In this document: positions 16,790 to 25,566 of the stretch, in pieces
Numbering within the stretch: position 1 is the first letter of the stretch
Layout: each line of letters starts with the position of its first letter
From: Bog-473 sp963824195
GTDB taxonomy: Bacteria; Actinomycetota; Acidimicrobiia; Acidimicrobiales; RAAP-2
Assembly: GCA_963824195.1 (NCBI GenBank)
Contig: CAWGOJ010000041.1
Coordinates: forward strand, 62,001-126,000
DNA length: 64,000 bases
Direction of reading: 5' to 3'
Notes under the pieces: model-generated
Database searches by the model: none
The model's input: only the letters and a program-made list of their open reading frames with translations
What the model was told of the DNA's origin: nothing
Position numbers and translations under genes: made by a program

Positions 16790-18997
16790 GTGAGCAGAGT
16801 CATGCACGGCCGGCGGCCGCGGGTCGTCACGGCGTTGGCGGGATTGGGCCTTCTCCTCCCGGCCGCGGGCGTGGTGACGGCGGTGACGGGCGGCCCCGCT
16901 TCCGCCGCCCCGAGTCCGACTCCGCACGTTGATGCCGGGACGTCATGGACCGTCTACCACGGCAACCCGCTCGGGACCGGCGTCGACACATCGGGCGTCA
17001 CCTTCTCACCGCCCAACCACGCCTGGACGTCACCCGTGCTCGACGGCCAGATGTACGGGGAACCGCTCGAGGCGACGGGGCGCGTCTACGCGGCGACGGA
17101 GAACGACACGATCTATGCGCTGGCGGCGAACACAGGCGACATCCTGTGGTCGAGCAACGTCGGAACACCGGTGCCTTCCTCCGCACTCCCGTGTGGTGAC
17201 ATCGCGCCCACCGTGGGCATCACGGGCACACCCGTCGTCGACACGGCGAGAGGCGAGATCTTCGCCGTCGCTGACGTGCTCAACGGCGCTACCCCCACCC
17301 ACCTCCTCGTGGGGCTCAACATGTACACCGGCAGCGTGCTGCTCGACGAGCAGGTCGATCCTCCCGGGCAGGACACCTCGGCCATCTTGCAGCGCACCGG
17401 GTTGAACCTGAGCAACGGCAACGTCGTCTTCGGGTACGGCGGCAACGACGGGGACTGCTCGACGTACCACGGATGGATCGTCTCCGCGCCCGAGGGCGGC
17501 GGGGGCGTCGGTTACTACAACACCACACCCGCCGGGACCCAAGGGGCGGTCTGGATGGGAGGTGCGGCGCCCGAGGTCGACGCCTCCGGGAACATCTGGG
17601 CGGGCACGGGCAACGGGTCGCCCTCCAATCCGTACGACGGCAGCGACTCGACCATCGAGCTGTCTCCCGCGCTGGGCCTGAAGCAGTTCTTCGCGCCGTC
17701 CGACTGGTCCTATGACAATTCGCACGATCGGGACCTCGGCTCGACGGCCCCGGCCCTGCTCTCCAACGGAACCGCGCTGCAGGTCGGCAAGTCGCAGACG
17801 GCCTACCTGCTGAGCCAGGCGAGCCTCGGAGGAATCGGTGGCCAGCTGACGTCGACAGGGGTGTGCGGTGCAGCCGACGCCGACGGCGGCGACACCGTCC
17901 TCGGGACCGTCGTCTACATACCGTGCATGAGCGGCGTCGAAGCCGTGCAGACCAGCCCGTCGCTCGGTGTTCTGTGGCAGGCCGGCAGTGGCACACCGGG
18001 ACCCCCCATCGCGGCGGGCGGCCTCGTGTGGTCGATCGACCAGGGCGGCACGCTCTACGGTCTCGACCCCTCGACGGGCGGGACGGTGCAGCAGGTCTCC
18101 GTCGGCGGCGAGGCCAACCACTTCCCGACGCCCTCGGTGGGTGACGGCCTGCTGCTGGCGCCATCGACGGACCAGGTCTACGCCTTCTCCGGCTCGGCCG
18201 GACTCCCCGGCCCTCCCTCGCCGGCGCCCCCCGCCCCGTCGAACTCCTCGTACTGGCTCGTGGCGTCCGACGGCGGCGTCTTCACCTTCGGCAACGCCGG
18301 CTTCTACGGGTCCACCGGCAGCATCCACCTGAACAAGCCGATCGTTGGGATGGCACCGACGGCGTCCAAGAACGGGTACTGGCTGGTCGCCTCCGACGGC
18401 GGCATCTTCAGTTACGGGGACGCCGGCTTCTACGGATCGATGGGCGGCAAGCCGCTCAACAAGCCCATCGTCGGCATGGCGGCCACGCCGGACGGCAGCG
18501 GATACTGGCTGGTGGCCTCCGACGGGGGGATCTTCAGCTTCGGCGACGCGAAGTTCTACGGCTCCGAGGGCGGGAAGCCGCTCAACAAGCCCATCGTCGG
18601 CATGGCCACGACCACGGACGGGCTCGGCTACTGGCTGGTTGCCTCCGATGGGGGCATCTTCAGCTTCGGCGACGCCGACTTCCACGGATCGATGGGCGGC
18701 CAAGCTCTCAACAGGCCCATCGTCGGCATGGCCGCCACCTCCGACGCGCTCGGCTACTGGCTGGTCGCCTCCGATGGGGGGATCTTCAACTTCGGGGACG
18801 CCGGCTTCTACGGGTCCGCGGGGGGCACCCCACTGAACAAGCCGGCCGTCGGCATGGCCGCCACTCCCGACGGTCGCGGGTACTGGATCGCCGCCTCCGA
18901 CGGAGGCATCTTCAACTACGGGGACGCCAACTTCTACGGATCCGAGGGCGGCGTCGTGCTCAACAAGCCGGTGGTGGGAGTGGCGTCGGCGAGCTGA
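16790..18997 (+). CDS. secreted PQQ-like beta-propeller protein with six 42-residue repeats
   Basis: A 735-residue protein with a signal peptide (basic start, hydrophobic core 'VVTALAGLGLLLPAAGVV', Ala-rich cleavage zone near residue 43). Residues about 50-470 resemble a PQQ-binding-like (quinoprotein-type) propeller: 'GRVYAATENDTIYALAANTG', 'GDILWSSNVGTPV' and 'GLVWSIDQGGTLYGLDPSTG'. After a Pro-rich linker ('PGPPSPAPPAPS'), six SDGG repeats fill about residues 488-735, the same module as in the protein at 12942. No catalytic residues can be assigned. The start is GTG 16790 with GGAG nearby; ATG 16802 is possible. The end overlaps the convergent GNAT gene by 64 bases. Confidence 0.87.
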   Translation: MSRVMHGRRPRVVTALAGLGLLLPAAGVVTAVTGGPASAAPSPTPHVDAGTSWTVYHGNPLGTGVDTSGVTFSPPNHAWTSPVLDGQMYGEPLEATGRVYAATENDTIYALAANTGDILWSSNVGTPVPSSALPCGDIAPTVGITGTPVVDTARGEIFAVADVLNGATPTHLLVGLNMYTGSVLLDEQVDPPGQDTSAILQRTGLNLSNGNVVFGYGGNDGDCSTYHGWIVSAPEGGGGVGYYNTTPAGTQGAVWMGGAAPEVDASGNIWAGTGNGSPSNPYDGSDSTIELSPALGLKQFFAPSDWSYDNSHDRDLGSTAPALLSNGTALQVGKSQTAYLLSQASLGGIGGQLTSTGVCGAADADGGDTVLGTVVYIPCMSGVEAVQTSPSLGVLWQAGSGTPGPPIAAGGLVWSIDQGGTLYGLDPSTGGTVQQVSVGGEANHFPTPSVGDGLLLAPSTDQVYAFSGSAGLPGPPSPAPPAPSNSSYWLVASDGGVFTFGNAGFYGSTGSIHLNKPIVGMAPTASKNGYWLVASDGGIFSYGDAGFYGSMGGKPLNKPIVGMAATPDGSGYWLVASDGGIFSFGDAKFYGSEGGKPLNKPIVGMATTTDGLGYWLVASDGGIFSFGDADFHGSMGGQALNRPIVGMAATSDALGYWLVASDGGIFNFGDAGFYGSAGGTPLNKPAVGMAATPDGRGYWIAASDGGIFNYGDANFYGSEGGVVLNKPVVGVASAS
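18251..18994 (+). repeat. six in-frame repeats of about 126 bp (SDGG repeat array, copy 2)
   Basis: Six tandem coding repeats with 'YWLVASDGGIFSFGDA' and 'LNKPIVGMAATPDG' cores. They are more uniform in length than the array at 14151. The units alternate Ser-Thr-Gly and Met/Glu-Gly-Gly variants after the aromatic-Gly-Ser. Confidence 0.85.
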
Positions 18998-19428
18998 GGC
19001 TCGTCCCCGTCCGGTAACTCTGCCTCGACCTCCCCTAGTGCGATGACCGCGGCCGAGGTCGGAGCAAACCCGCACGCCTCGACGTAGAAGCCACGCAGCT
19101 CCTCCTCGAAGTCGACGTGGAGCCATTCGCACCCAGCGGCACGCGCCCCCCTCTCGGCCGCCTCGACGAGGCCGGTGCCGATCCCCCGATGGCGGGCGCC
19201 GGCGTCGACGAGGGTGTCCACGACGAAGGCATGGACGCCACCGTCCCAGGCCAGGTTCACGAACCCGACCAGGCGCCCCCCCTCGTAGGCGCACACCCAG
19301 CCCAGGCTGTGCCGCGCGACCTGATCATTCCAGGCAATGTCGAGCACGGGGTGATCGAAGCCGTCCGCGTGGAGCGCGTTGACGTCTGCGTCCGTGAAGG
19401 CACCGCGCCATCGGAAGTCCACATCCAT
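18934..19428 (-). CDS. GNAT-family N-acetyltransferase
   Basis: A 164-residue protein expected to transfer an acetyl group from acetyl-CoA to an amine. The acetyl-CoA pyrophosphate loop is 'ARHRGIGTGLVEAAERGA' (about residues 79-96); 'FVVDTLVDAG' and 'FYVEACGFAPTSAA' are the flanking strands. The first 55 residues ('DADVNALHADGFDHP') fit the substrate-side lobe. The substrate is unknown. The ATG at 19428 is divergent from the P-loop gene at 19468, 39 bases apart. The last 20 or so residues overlap the end of the convergent repeat-protein gene, which is unusual and may mean a slightly different real stop or a tolerated overlap. Confidence 0.85.
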   Translation of the reverse strand: MDVDFRWRGAFTDADVNALHADGFDHPVLDIAWNDQVARHSLGWVCAYEGGRLVGFVNLAWDGGVHAFVVDTLVDAGARHRGIGTGLVEAAERGARAAGCEWLHVDFEEELRGFYVEACGFAPTSAAVIALGEVEAELPDGDEPQLADATPTTGLLSTTPPSDP

Positions 19429-19467
19429 GGGGCGGAACCTAGGCCCGCCCCACGCGATGATGCACGG

Positions 19468-20019
19468 GTGCCAAACGGCCCCCTCCTCCTGCTGACCGGC
19501 TCCCCCGGGTGCGGCAAGACCACCGTGGCGCCGCTGGTGGCCGAGCTCCACGATCCCTCGGCCTGCCTCGACGTGGACTGGTTCTTCGCCAAGCTGCGAC
19601 GGGGCGTGATCGAGCCGTGGCGCGAGGAGGCGCACGCGCAAAACCGGGTCGTGCTCCGCGCCGCGGCCGAGGCGGTGGCGACGTTCGCCGAGGGGGGCTA
19701 CTTCACCGTCGCCGAGGGGATCCTCTACCCGTTCATGCTCGACCTCTTCGTGGCGGCGTGCCAGCCGCACGGCATCGACGTCAACTACGCGGTGTTACGG
19801 GCCCCCATCGGGGTGGTGCAGCAGCGGGTGCAGAGTCGCAAGCTCGAGCCGCCGCACGCCGGGGCCCTGGCGGACGCGGTCGTCGTCGACGACCTGTGGA
19901 CCCAGTTCGAGAGCCACGGCGTGGAGGAGCGCCACCGGGTGGACTCCGGAGCGCGCGGGCCGGTCGAGGTGGCAGAGGAGATCGACCGCCGGATGCAGTC
20001 CGGCGACTTCCGCCTGTAG
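19468..20019 (+). CDS. AAA/P-loop kinase-like protein
   Basis: A 183-residue P-loop protein starting at GTG 19468 with Walker A 'GSPGCGKTT' at about residues 11-19 and 'CLDVDWFFAKLRRG' after it, like small-molecule kinases of the chloramphenicol phosphotransferase/gluconate kinase type. 'YAVLRAPIGVVQQRVQSRK' looks like the lid region. The substrate is unknown. Divergent from GNAT and convergent with the luciferase-like gene. Confidence 0.8.
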   Translation: MPNGPLLLLTGSPGCGKTTVAPLVAELHDPSACLDVDWFFAKLRRGVIEPWREEAHAQNRVVLRAAAEAVATFAEGGYFTVAEGILYPFMLDLFVAACQPHGIDVNYAVLRAPIGVVQQRVQSRKLEPPHAGALADAVVVDDLWTQFESHGVEERHRVDSGARGPVEVAEEIDRRMQSGDFRL

Positions 20020-20040
20020 CCGGCAGCTACGCGCCGGGTG

Positions 20041-21171
20041 CTACTTGCCGCCGGCGGCCAGACGCTGCTTGGTCGTGAGGTGCTCCGGGTCCTTGTCGAA
20101 GTCCTTCAGCACGTGCTTGCCGAACGTCTCGACGGCCTCCTGGCACGCCTCGATGGGCATGGTGGACGACAGCATCCCGAAGGCCAGCTGGTCGGCGCCG
20201 GTCGCGACGAAGCTCTCGACGGCTTTGCCGACCTCGTCGGGGGTCCCGATAGCGGTGACACCCGCTGCGATGGCGGCGTCGAGCGTGGCGGCGTCCATGG
20301 CGGGGATGATCGCGGGCCACTCGGGGATCCCCGGCGGGCGGGGGAAGGTGTCAAGGTACCTGAACACGAGGCTCAAGTGGTAGTTCGAGTCGGCCTCGAG
20401 GAAGGTCTGGCGCGCCTTCGCACCGTCCTCCATGCAGATCATCTGGGTCGTGATCATCACGTTGTTGTTCACGAAGCCGCCCACCGGGTTGGTGCAGTCC
20501 TGGATCTTCTCCTTGTAACGGGTGACCAGCGGGGTGAGCTGGTCCGGGGTGGAGAAGCCGAAGCACAGGACGCCGACGCCGAGCTCGGCGGCCAGGTCGA
20601 ACGTGGACGGGCTGCCGGCCGCCATCCAGATGGCCGGGTGGGGCTTCGAGTACGGCTTGGGCAGGACGTTCCGCCTCGGCATGGAGAAGAACTTGCCCTC
20701 GTAGCTGTAGTCCTCGTCCTTCCACATGCGCACGATCTGGGGCAGGGCCTCGGCCACCATCTCGCGGGTGAGGTCGGGGTCCTCGATCCCGAAGCCCCTC
20801 TGCTCGGTCGTCGACGAGCCGCGGCCGGTGCCGAACTCGAAGCGGCCCTCCGAGAGGTGGTCCAGCATCGCCACACGCTCCGCGATGCGGGCCGGATGGT
20901 TCACTGGCGGCGTGATGTTGAAGATGCCCGACCCGATGTGGATGTTGTTGGTCTTGGCCGCCACGAAGGCGAGGAACGACTCGGAGGCCGACAGATGCGA
21001 GTACTCGGTCAGGAAGTGGTGCTCGGACGCCCAGGTGTACTTGAAGCCGGCCTTGTCCGCCGCCACGATGAACGCGACCTCGTCCATGATGCGATCGTGC
21101 TCGGCCGACTCACCGTGCTGCTCGACGTACTTGGGCAGCACACACGCGGCGTTGAAGATGCCGAATTCCAT
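20041..21171 (-). CDS. luciferase-like (LLM class) flavin/F420-dependent oxidoreductase
   Basis: A 376-residue TIM-barrel LLM protein. It shows the N-terminal strand 'MEFGIFNAACVLPKYVEQHG', 'YTWASEHHFLTEYSHLSAS', 'NHPARIAERVAMLDHLSEGR' with 'FEFGTGRGSS', and a C-terminal 'TPDEVGKAVESFVATGADQL'. This subgroup resembles bacterial-luciferase alkanal-type monooxygenases; FMN or F420 as cofactor cannot be decided from sequence. It shares its 136-base divergent promoter region, including a perfect KstR-type site (21251-21264), with the FadD17-like gene, so a role in steroid side-chain metabolism is inferred. Confidence 0.87.
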   Translation of the reverse strand: MEFGIFNAACVLPKYVEQHGESAEHDRIMDEVAFIVAADKAGFKYTWASEHHFLTEYSHLSASESFLAFVAAKTNNIHIGSGIFNITPPVNHPARIAERVAMLDHLSEGRFEFGTGRGSSTTEQRGFGIEDPDLTREMVAEALPQIVRMWKDEDYSYEGKFFSMPRRNVLPKPYSKPHPAIWMAAGSPSTFDLAAELGVGVLCFGFSTPDQLTPLVTRYKEKIQDCTNPVGGFVNNNVMITTQMICMEDGAKARQTFLEADSNYHLSLVFRYLDTFPRPPGIPEWPAIIPAMDAATLDAAIAAGVTAIGTPDEVGKAVESFVATGADQLAFGMLSSTMPIEACQEAVETFGKHVLKDFDKDPEHLTTKQRLAAGGK

Positions 21172-21250
21172 GGGGTTGCACGTCCTCGTCTACGGTGCCG
21201 CGGTCCGTTCCGCCGGCGCTCCTGCGACGCTAACACGGGGCGGGCTAAAG

Positions 21251-21264
21251 TGCAACGTGTTCCA
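21251..21264. promoter_or_regulatory. KstR-type operator candidate between LLM and FadD17-like genes
   Basis: TGCAACGTGTTCCA matches TnnAACnnGTTnnA at every fixed position. It lies between the divergent starts at 21171 and 21308 and could control both. Confidence 0.7.
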
Positions 21265-21307
21265 ATAATGGGCATTCCACCCCAGGTCAGAGACATTCGG
21301 AGATGCA

Positions 21308-23005
21308 GTGAGTCCATCTGAGGCCCAGCCGAGACCACCCGAGACCATCATGGGCGCCGTGCTGGCCCGGGCCGGCGACTCCCGTCTCGGCCTCGTGGCG
21401 GGCGACGTCCGGCTGACCCACGCCGAGGTGGCCGGCCGGGCCGCCGAACGGGCGGCCTGGCTGCGGGCCAGTCGCGTCGACGGCCCCTTCCACGTGGCCG
21501 TGATGCTCGACAACGTGCCCGAGTTCGTCTTCTGGCTCGAGGCGGCCGCGCTGGCGGGCGCCGTGATGGTCGGGGCCAACCCGACCCACCGGGGGGACGA
21601 GCTGGTGCGAGACCTGACCCACACGGAATGCCAGTTCCTCGTCACCGACTCGACCTACCTGCCTCTCGTGGAGGGATCTTCCATCGGCGACGCCCTCGGA
21701 ACCGTCACGGCCGGCAACCCGCGGGTGCTGGTACTCGACACGGCCGCCGCGCAACGGGATCTCGACGCCCACGCGGGGGCGCGGCCCGACGACGTGGCCG
21801 AGCCCTCGGTGACGCCCGAGTCCCTGGGCTACCTGCTCTTCACGTCGGGGACCTCGGGCGCGCCCAAGGCGTGCCTGTGCAGCCAGGGCCGTCTGGCCCG
21901 CATCGGCGCCATCGTGGCCCAGATGTACGAACTCACACCCGAGGACGTCTGCTACCTCTCAATGCCCCTCTTCCACTCGAACGCGTTGATGGCCGGATGG
22001 GGACCGGCGCTCATGGCGGGCTCGGCGTTCGCCCTTCCGTCGTCGGGCCACTTCTCCGCCTCGGGCTTCCTCCCCGACGTCCGGGCTGCAGGTGCGACCT
22101 ACTTCAACTACGTCGGGAAGCCGCTGTCGTACATCTTGGCCACGCCCGAACGGCCCGATGACGCCGACAATCCCCTGGTGCGCGCCTTCGGCAACGAGGG
22201 TTCGGCCGCCGACGTCGTGCGATTCGCCGAGCGCTTCGGCGTCGCCGTGACCGACTCGTACGGCTCGACCGAAGGCGGCGCGACCGTGCAGCGGACACCG
22301 GACACGCCGCCGGGCGCACTGGGCCGGGCACCCGAGGGAACCGTCGTGCTCGACCCGGCCACCGGAGAGGAGTGCCGGACCGCCCGCTTCGACGAGCGGG
22401 GCCGGCTGCTGAACGCCGAGGAGGCGATCGGCGAGCTCGTCTCCAAGGCGGGTGGTGCCGGCTTCGAGGGATACTGGCGGAACGACGACGCCGAGCGGGC
22501 GCGGCTGCGCGAGGGGTGGTACTGGACGGGCGACCTGGCCTACCGCGACGAGGCCGGCTTCTTCTACTTCGCCGGGCGCGACCATGACTGGCTTCGCGTG
22601 GACGGCGAGAACTTCGCGTCGGCGCCGATAGAGCGGATCATGCAGCGGCATCCCGACGTGGTCCTCGCCGCCGTCTACGCGGTGCCGGACCCTGTCGTGG
22701 GCGACCAGGTCATGGCCGCCGTGCAGCTCCGGCCCGGCCTGGACGCGCTCGACGCGGACGGCTTCGCCGACTTCCTCGCCGCCCAGGAGGACCTCGGCAC
22801 GAAGTGGGCGCCCCGTTTCGTGCGCATGACCCCGGCGCTCCCGGTGACGGCCACCAACAAGGTCCTCAAGCGGGGCCTGCGCTCCGAGCGGTGGAACTGT
22901 GCCGATCCGGTGCTCTGGACGCCCGCCAAGAGCAAGCCCTACCGGCTCCTGAGCGATGCGGAGGCGGCCGAGCTCGAACGCGCCGTGGCGGGCAGAGTTC
23001 TCTGA
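21308..23005 (+). CDS. steroid-type acyl-CoA synthetase, FadD17-like
   Basis: A 565-residue ANL ligase. Similarity to mycobacterial FadD17 is marked: 'FTSGTSGAPKACLCSQGRL' P-loop variant, 'PEDVCYLSMPLFHSNALM', 'ATYFNYVGKPLSYILATPE', 'DNPLVRAFGNEGSAADVVRF', 'DSYGSTEGGATVQRTPDTP' and 'YAVPDPVVGDQVMAAVQL'. FadD17 activates C24 steroid side-chain acids in the cholesterol pathway; that specificity is inferred. The start is GTG 21308 with GGAG 6 bases upstream. A perfect KstR-type site lies 44 bases upstream. The C-terminal ligase lysine is expected near 'VTATNKVLKRGL'. Confidence 0.88.
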   Translation: MSPSEAQPRPPETIMGAVLARAGDSRLGLVAGDVRLTHAEVAGRAAERAAWLRASRVDGPFHVAVMLDNVPEFVFWLEAAALAGAVMVGANPTHRGDELVRDLTHTECQFLVTDSTYLPLVEGSSIGDALGTVTAGNPRVLVLDTAAAQRDLDAHAGARPDDVAEPSVTPESLGYLLFTSGTSGAPKACLCSQGRLARIGAIVAQMYELTPEDVCYLSMPLFHSNALMAGWGPALMAGSAFALPSSGHFSASGFLPDVRAAGATYFNYVGKPLSYILATPERPDDADNPLVRAFGNEGSAADVVRFAERFGVAVTDSYGSTEGGATVQRTPDTPPGALGRAPEGTVVLDPATGEECRTARFDERGRLLNAEEAIGELVSKAGGAGFEGYWRNDDAERARLREGWYWTGDLAYRDEAGFFYFAGRDHDWLRVDGENFASAPIERIMQRHPDVVLAAVYAVPDPVVGDQVMAAVQLRPGLDALDADGFADFLAAQEDLGTKWAPRFVRMTPALPVTATNKVLKRGLRSERWNCADPVLWTPAKSKPYRLLSDAEAAELERAVAGRVL

Positions 23006-23020
23006 GCGGTCGGAGAAGGG

Positions 23021-24244
23021 CTAGGTGGCCGGTTGCCCGGGTTCATGGTGTCCGGTTTCGACCCGCAGCTCGGCGGGCGCCGAGGGGTCCGGCGGTTGCG
23101 ATGACACTCCTTCGGGCGCGAGGTCGCGTCTGCTGCGCTCCGCGGTTCGCAGCGTTCGCAGCGGACGAGTGAGTCGCCAACTCAGCGTGCGGTGCACGGC
23201 ATCGATCTCGCTGGTCGCCGCGTCCAGTGCACGCTCCGTCTGAGCGAGCGTGATAGCCAGGTCCGCCAGTGTGGCTTCGGCCTCGGCCAGCCGGGACCCG
23301 AGCTGCTGCTCCGTCTCCGAAACCTGACGCTCGCTCGCGGCGAGGCGGGCCTGGGTCTCACCCAGCCTGTGTTCGGCGTCAACCAGGCGCCGCTCGGCCT
23401 CCGACAAACGCTGTTCGGTCGCGGCCAGATCATCACGCGTGGCGGTGAGGATCACGTCACGCTCCTTGAGCAACAACCTCATGGCCTCCCGATCGAGCTG
23501 CTCGGCGTCCGCCACGTGCCCCTCGGAGCCCCACACCCGGGCTCCCTCAACCCGGACCAGGTCCGGGTCCGCCACGGCGCCGAACGCCGACATCGCTCGG
23601 TCCCTGTCACAGTGTGCACCGAGCCAGGGCCACAAGGTGTCGATCAGGTACTCAGAGTCGTTGACGATGCGCGGGAACTCCAGCAGGAACAGCGGGATCT
23701 GGCGGGCGGTCGCCCACAGGATGAGTCGATGGAATCCGACGGCCAGAATTCGCGCCTCGTCGAGAGGATCGAGCGAGTACACCGCTCCCCCGGGGACCAT
23801 TCCGTGTACGTCACTGGGGGGAAGGTCGGCCCAGAAGCTGTCGGCCATCGTGATGCGTTCCTGCAGGATCCGGCTCGTGGCGACCGCCGCCAATTCGCGG
23901 ACGGGAACCAGCAGAGCTTCGACCTCGACCTGGCTCTGATCGATCTGATCGCAGTACGCGAACAGCCAGGGGTCCTTGACGATGTAGGGGGCTCTCTCGT
24001 CGAGGAGGTTGCGCTCCAGGCCCGCTCTCGCCCGTGCATCGAATGGCATGTCAGTCGCGCCGGTATCGAGACCGCACGCCTCCAGGAAGTGCACCAGGAA
24101 GCTCGTGCCGGCACGCCCCGTGCCGGCGATCACCGCGTGGCGACGACGGGGTGAGCCGGGACGTTGCGAAACGGGGGCGATCGACGACAAAACTAGTGAG
24201 GGCCTCGGCGCGGTCCGCTGTCCGCGCCTGCTGCCCCGGCACAC
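23021..24244 (-). CDS. sulfotransferase-like P-loop protein with C-terminal coiled coil
   Basis: A 407-residue protein with a 5'-phosphosulfate-binding-type loop 'VIAGTGRAGTSFLVHFLE' (about residues 38-55) and a sulfotransferase-like body ('YIVKDPWLFAYCDQ', 'RPL'-type C-terminus). Residues about 255-365 form a long heptad-rich coiled coil of Glu/Ala/Arg repeats ('EQRLSEAERRLVDAEHRL'). The end 'HRTLSWRLTRPLRTLR' is a motif seen after coiled coils in surface-glycan enzymes. It could sulfate a glycan or lipid, but the 3'-phosphate site is not certain. The start is GTG 24244; TTG near 24192 is an alternative. It ends 16 bases from the convergent FadD17-like gene. Confidence 0.7.
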   Translation of the reverse strand: MCRGSRRGQRTAPRPSLVLSSIAPVSQRPGSPRRRHAVIAGTGRAGTSFLVHFLEACGLDTGATDMPFDARARAGLERNLLDERAPYIVKDPWLFAYCDQIDQSQVEVEALLVPVRELAAVATSRILQERITMADSFWADLPPSDVHGMVPGGAVYSLDPLDEARILAVGFHRLILWATARQIPLFLLEFPRIVNDSEYLIDTLWPWLGAHCDRDRAMSAFGAVADPDLVRVEGARVWGSEGHVADAEQLDREAMRLLLKERDVILTATRDDLAATEQRLSEAERRLVDAEHRLGETQARLAASERQVSETEQQLGSRLAEAEATLADLAITLAQTERALDAATSEIDAVHRTLSWRLTRPLRTLRTAERSRRDLAPEGVSSQPPDPSAPAELRVETGHHEPGQPAT

Positions 24245-24387
24245 GCGTACTCGTTCTTCGACGGATCGTGGAGGGGTGACATCACGTGACTCCTCTGATA
24301 TTGCCTCACTAGCCGCGCACGCGACAGCATGGCATCAAACTCACAGCGGTCGTTCAGCGACCGCCCAGCCGTAACCTAGCAGTGCGC

Positions 24388-25566
24388 TCAGCGATCGACA
24401 CCGAGCACCAGTCCGCTCGTCGGCACACCGGTCCCGGCCGTCACCACGACGTTCTCAAGGCCAGGGACCTGGTTGACGGAGGTCCCGCGCACCAGCCGCA
24501 CCCCCTCGGCGATCCCGTTCATGCCGTGCAGATAGGCCTCGCCGAGCTGGCCGCCGTGGGTGTTGATCGGCAGCGCACCACCGAGCTCGATCCGGCCGCC
24601 GCGGACGAAGTCCTTGGCCTCGCCCTTGGCGCAGAACCCCAGCTCCTCCAACTGGTAGAGGACGTAGGGCGTGAAGTGGTCATAGAGGATGGCCGCCTGC
24701 ATGTCAGCCGGCCCGAGACGGGACGTCTCCCACAGCTGGCGAGCCACCACGGACATCTCGGGCAACCCGAGCAGGTCGTCGCGGTAGTAGCTCGTCATCA
24801 TGTCCTGGCCCTTGCCCGAGCCCTGCGCCGCAGCCCGGATGACGGTCGGGGACGTGCGGAGGTCGCGGGCGCGCTCGAGCGAGGTGACGACGAGCGCCTG
24901 CCCGCCGTCGGTCTCCTGACAACAGTCGAGGAGGTGGAGCGGCTCGACGATCCACCGGCTGGCCTGGTGCTCCTCGAGCGTGATGGGCTGCTCGTAGAAC
25001 CAGGCCTTCGGGTTGGTCGCCGCGTGCTTGCGGTCGGCCACGGCGACATGCCCGAGGTCCTCGCTCGTTGCGCCGTTCACGTGCAGGTAGCGCTGGGCCG
25101 CCATAGCGACCCACGAGGCGGGTGTCAGGAGCCCGACCGGGAGGTAGGAGGCCATGTGCGCGTTCTCCGCCGTGGGCAACGGGGCCCGGCCCTGGACGCC
25201 GGCGCCGAAGCGGTTCCCGGAGCGTTCGTTGAACGCGCGGTAGCAGACGACGACGTCGGCCACTCCGGAGGACACGGCCAGCGCCGCCTGCTGGATGGTC
25301 GCGCACGCCGCGCCGCCGCCGTAATGGATCCGGCTGAAGAACGTCAGCTCGCCGATGCCGAGGCTGCGCGCGATGTCGATGTCAGGATTGGTGTCCGAGC
25401 TGAACGTCACCATCCCCTGCACTTCGGAGGGTGCGATCCCGGCATCGGTCAGTGCGGCGCCGACCGCCTCCACGGCCAGCCGCAGCTCCGAGCGTCCCGA
25501 GTCCTTGGAGAACTCGGTCGCCCCGATGCCGGCGATGGCGGCCCGGCCCGAAAAGGTGTGCGGCAT
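24388..25566 (-). CDS. ltp2: steroid side-chain aldolase/lipid-transfer thiolase homologue Ltp2
   Basis: A 392-residue thiolase-fold protein closely resembling mycobacterial Ltp2 (Rv3540c), the retro-aldolase that releases propionyl-CoA from the 17-hydroxylated C22 side chain. Matching blocks are 'ATEFSKDSGRSELRLA', 'IGELTFFSRIHYGGGAACAT', 'CYRAFNERSGNRFG', 'VADRKHAATNPKAWFY', 'WIVEPLHLLDCCQETDGG' and 'INTHGGQLGEAYLHGMNGIA'. Ltp2 enzymes work as a complex with the DUF35 domain of ChsH2, encoded two genes upstream. The ATG (25564-25566) overlaps the chsH1 stop (TGATG). Last gene of the five-gene igr-like operon. Confidence 0.92.
   Translation of the reverse strand: MPHTFSGRAAIAGIGATEFSKDSGRSELRLAVEAVGAALTDAGIAPSEVQGMVTFSSDTNPDIDIARSLGIGELTFFSRIHYGGGAACATIQQAALAVSSGVADVVVCYRAFNERSGNRFGAGVQGRAPLPTAENAHMASYLPVGLLTPASWVAMAAQRYLHVNGATSEDLGHVAVADRKHAATNPKAWFYEQPITLEEHQASRWIVEPLHLLDCCQETDGGQALVVTSLERARDLRTSPTVIRAAAQGSGKGQDMMTSYYRDDLLGLPEMSVVARQLWETSRLGPADMQAAILYDHFTPYVLYQLEELGFCAKGEAKDFVRGGRIELGGALPINTHGGQLGEAYLHGMNGIAEGVRLVRGTSVNQVPGLENVVVTAGTGVPTSGLVLGVDR

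Noticed and set aside
17030..19294. 754-codon frame antisense to the PQQ-like repeat protein
   Set aside because: A repetitive shadow created by the in-frame coding repeats on the plus strand, with no recognisable domain.
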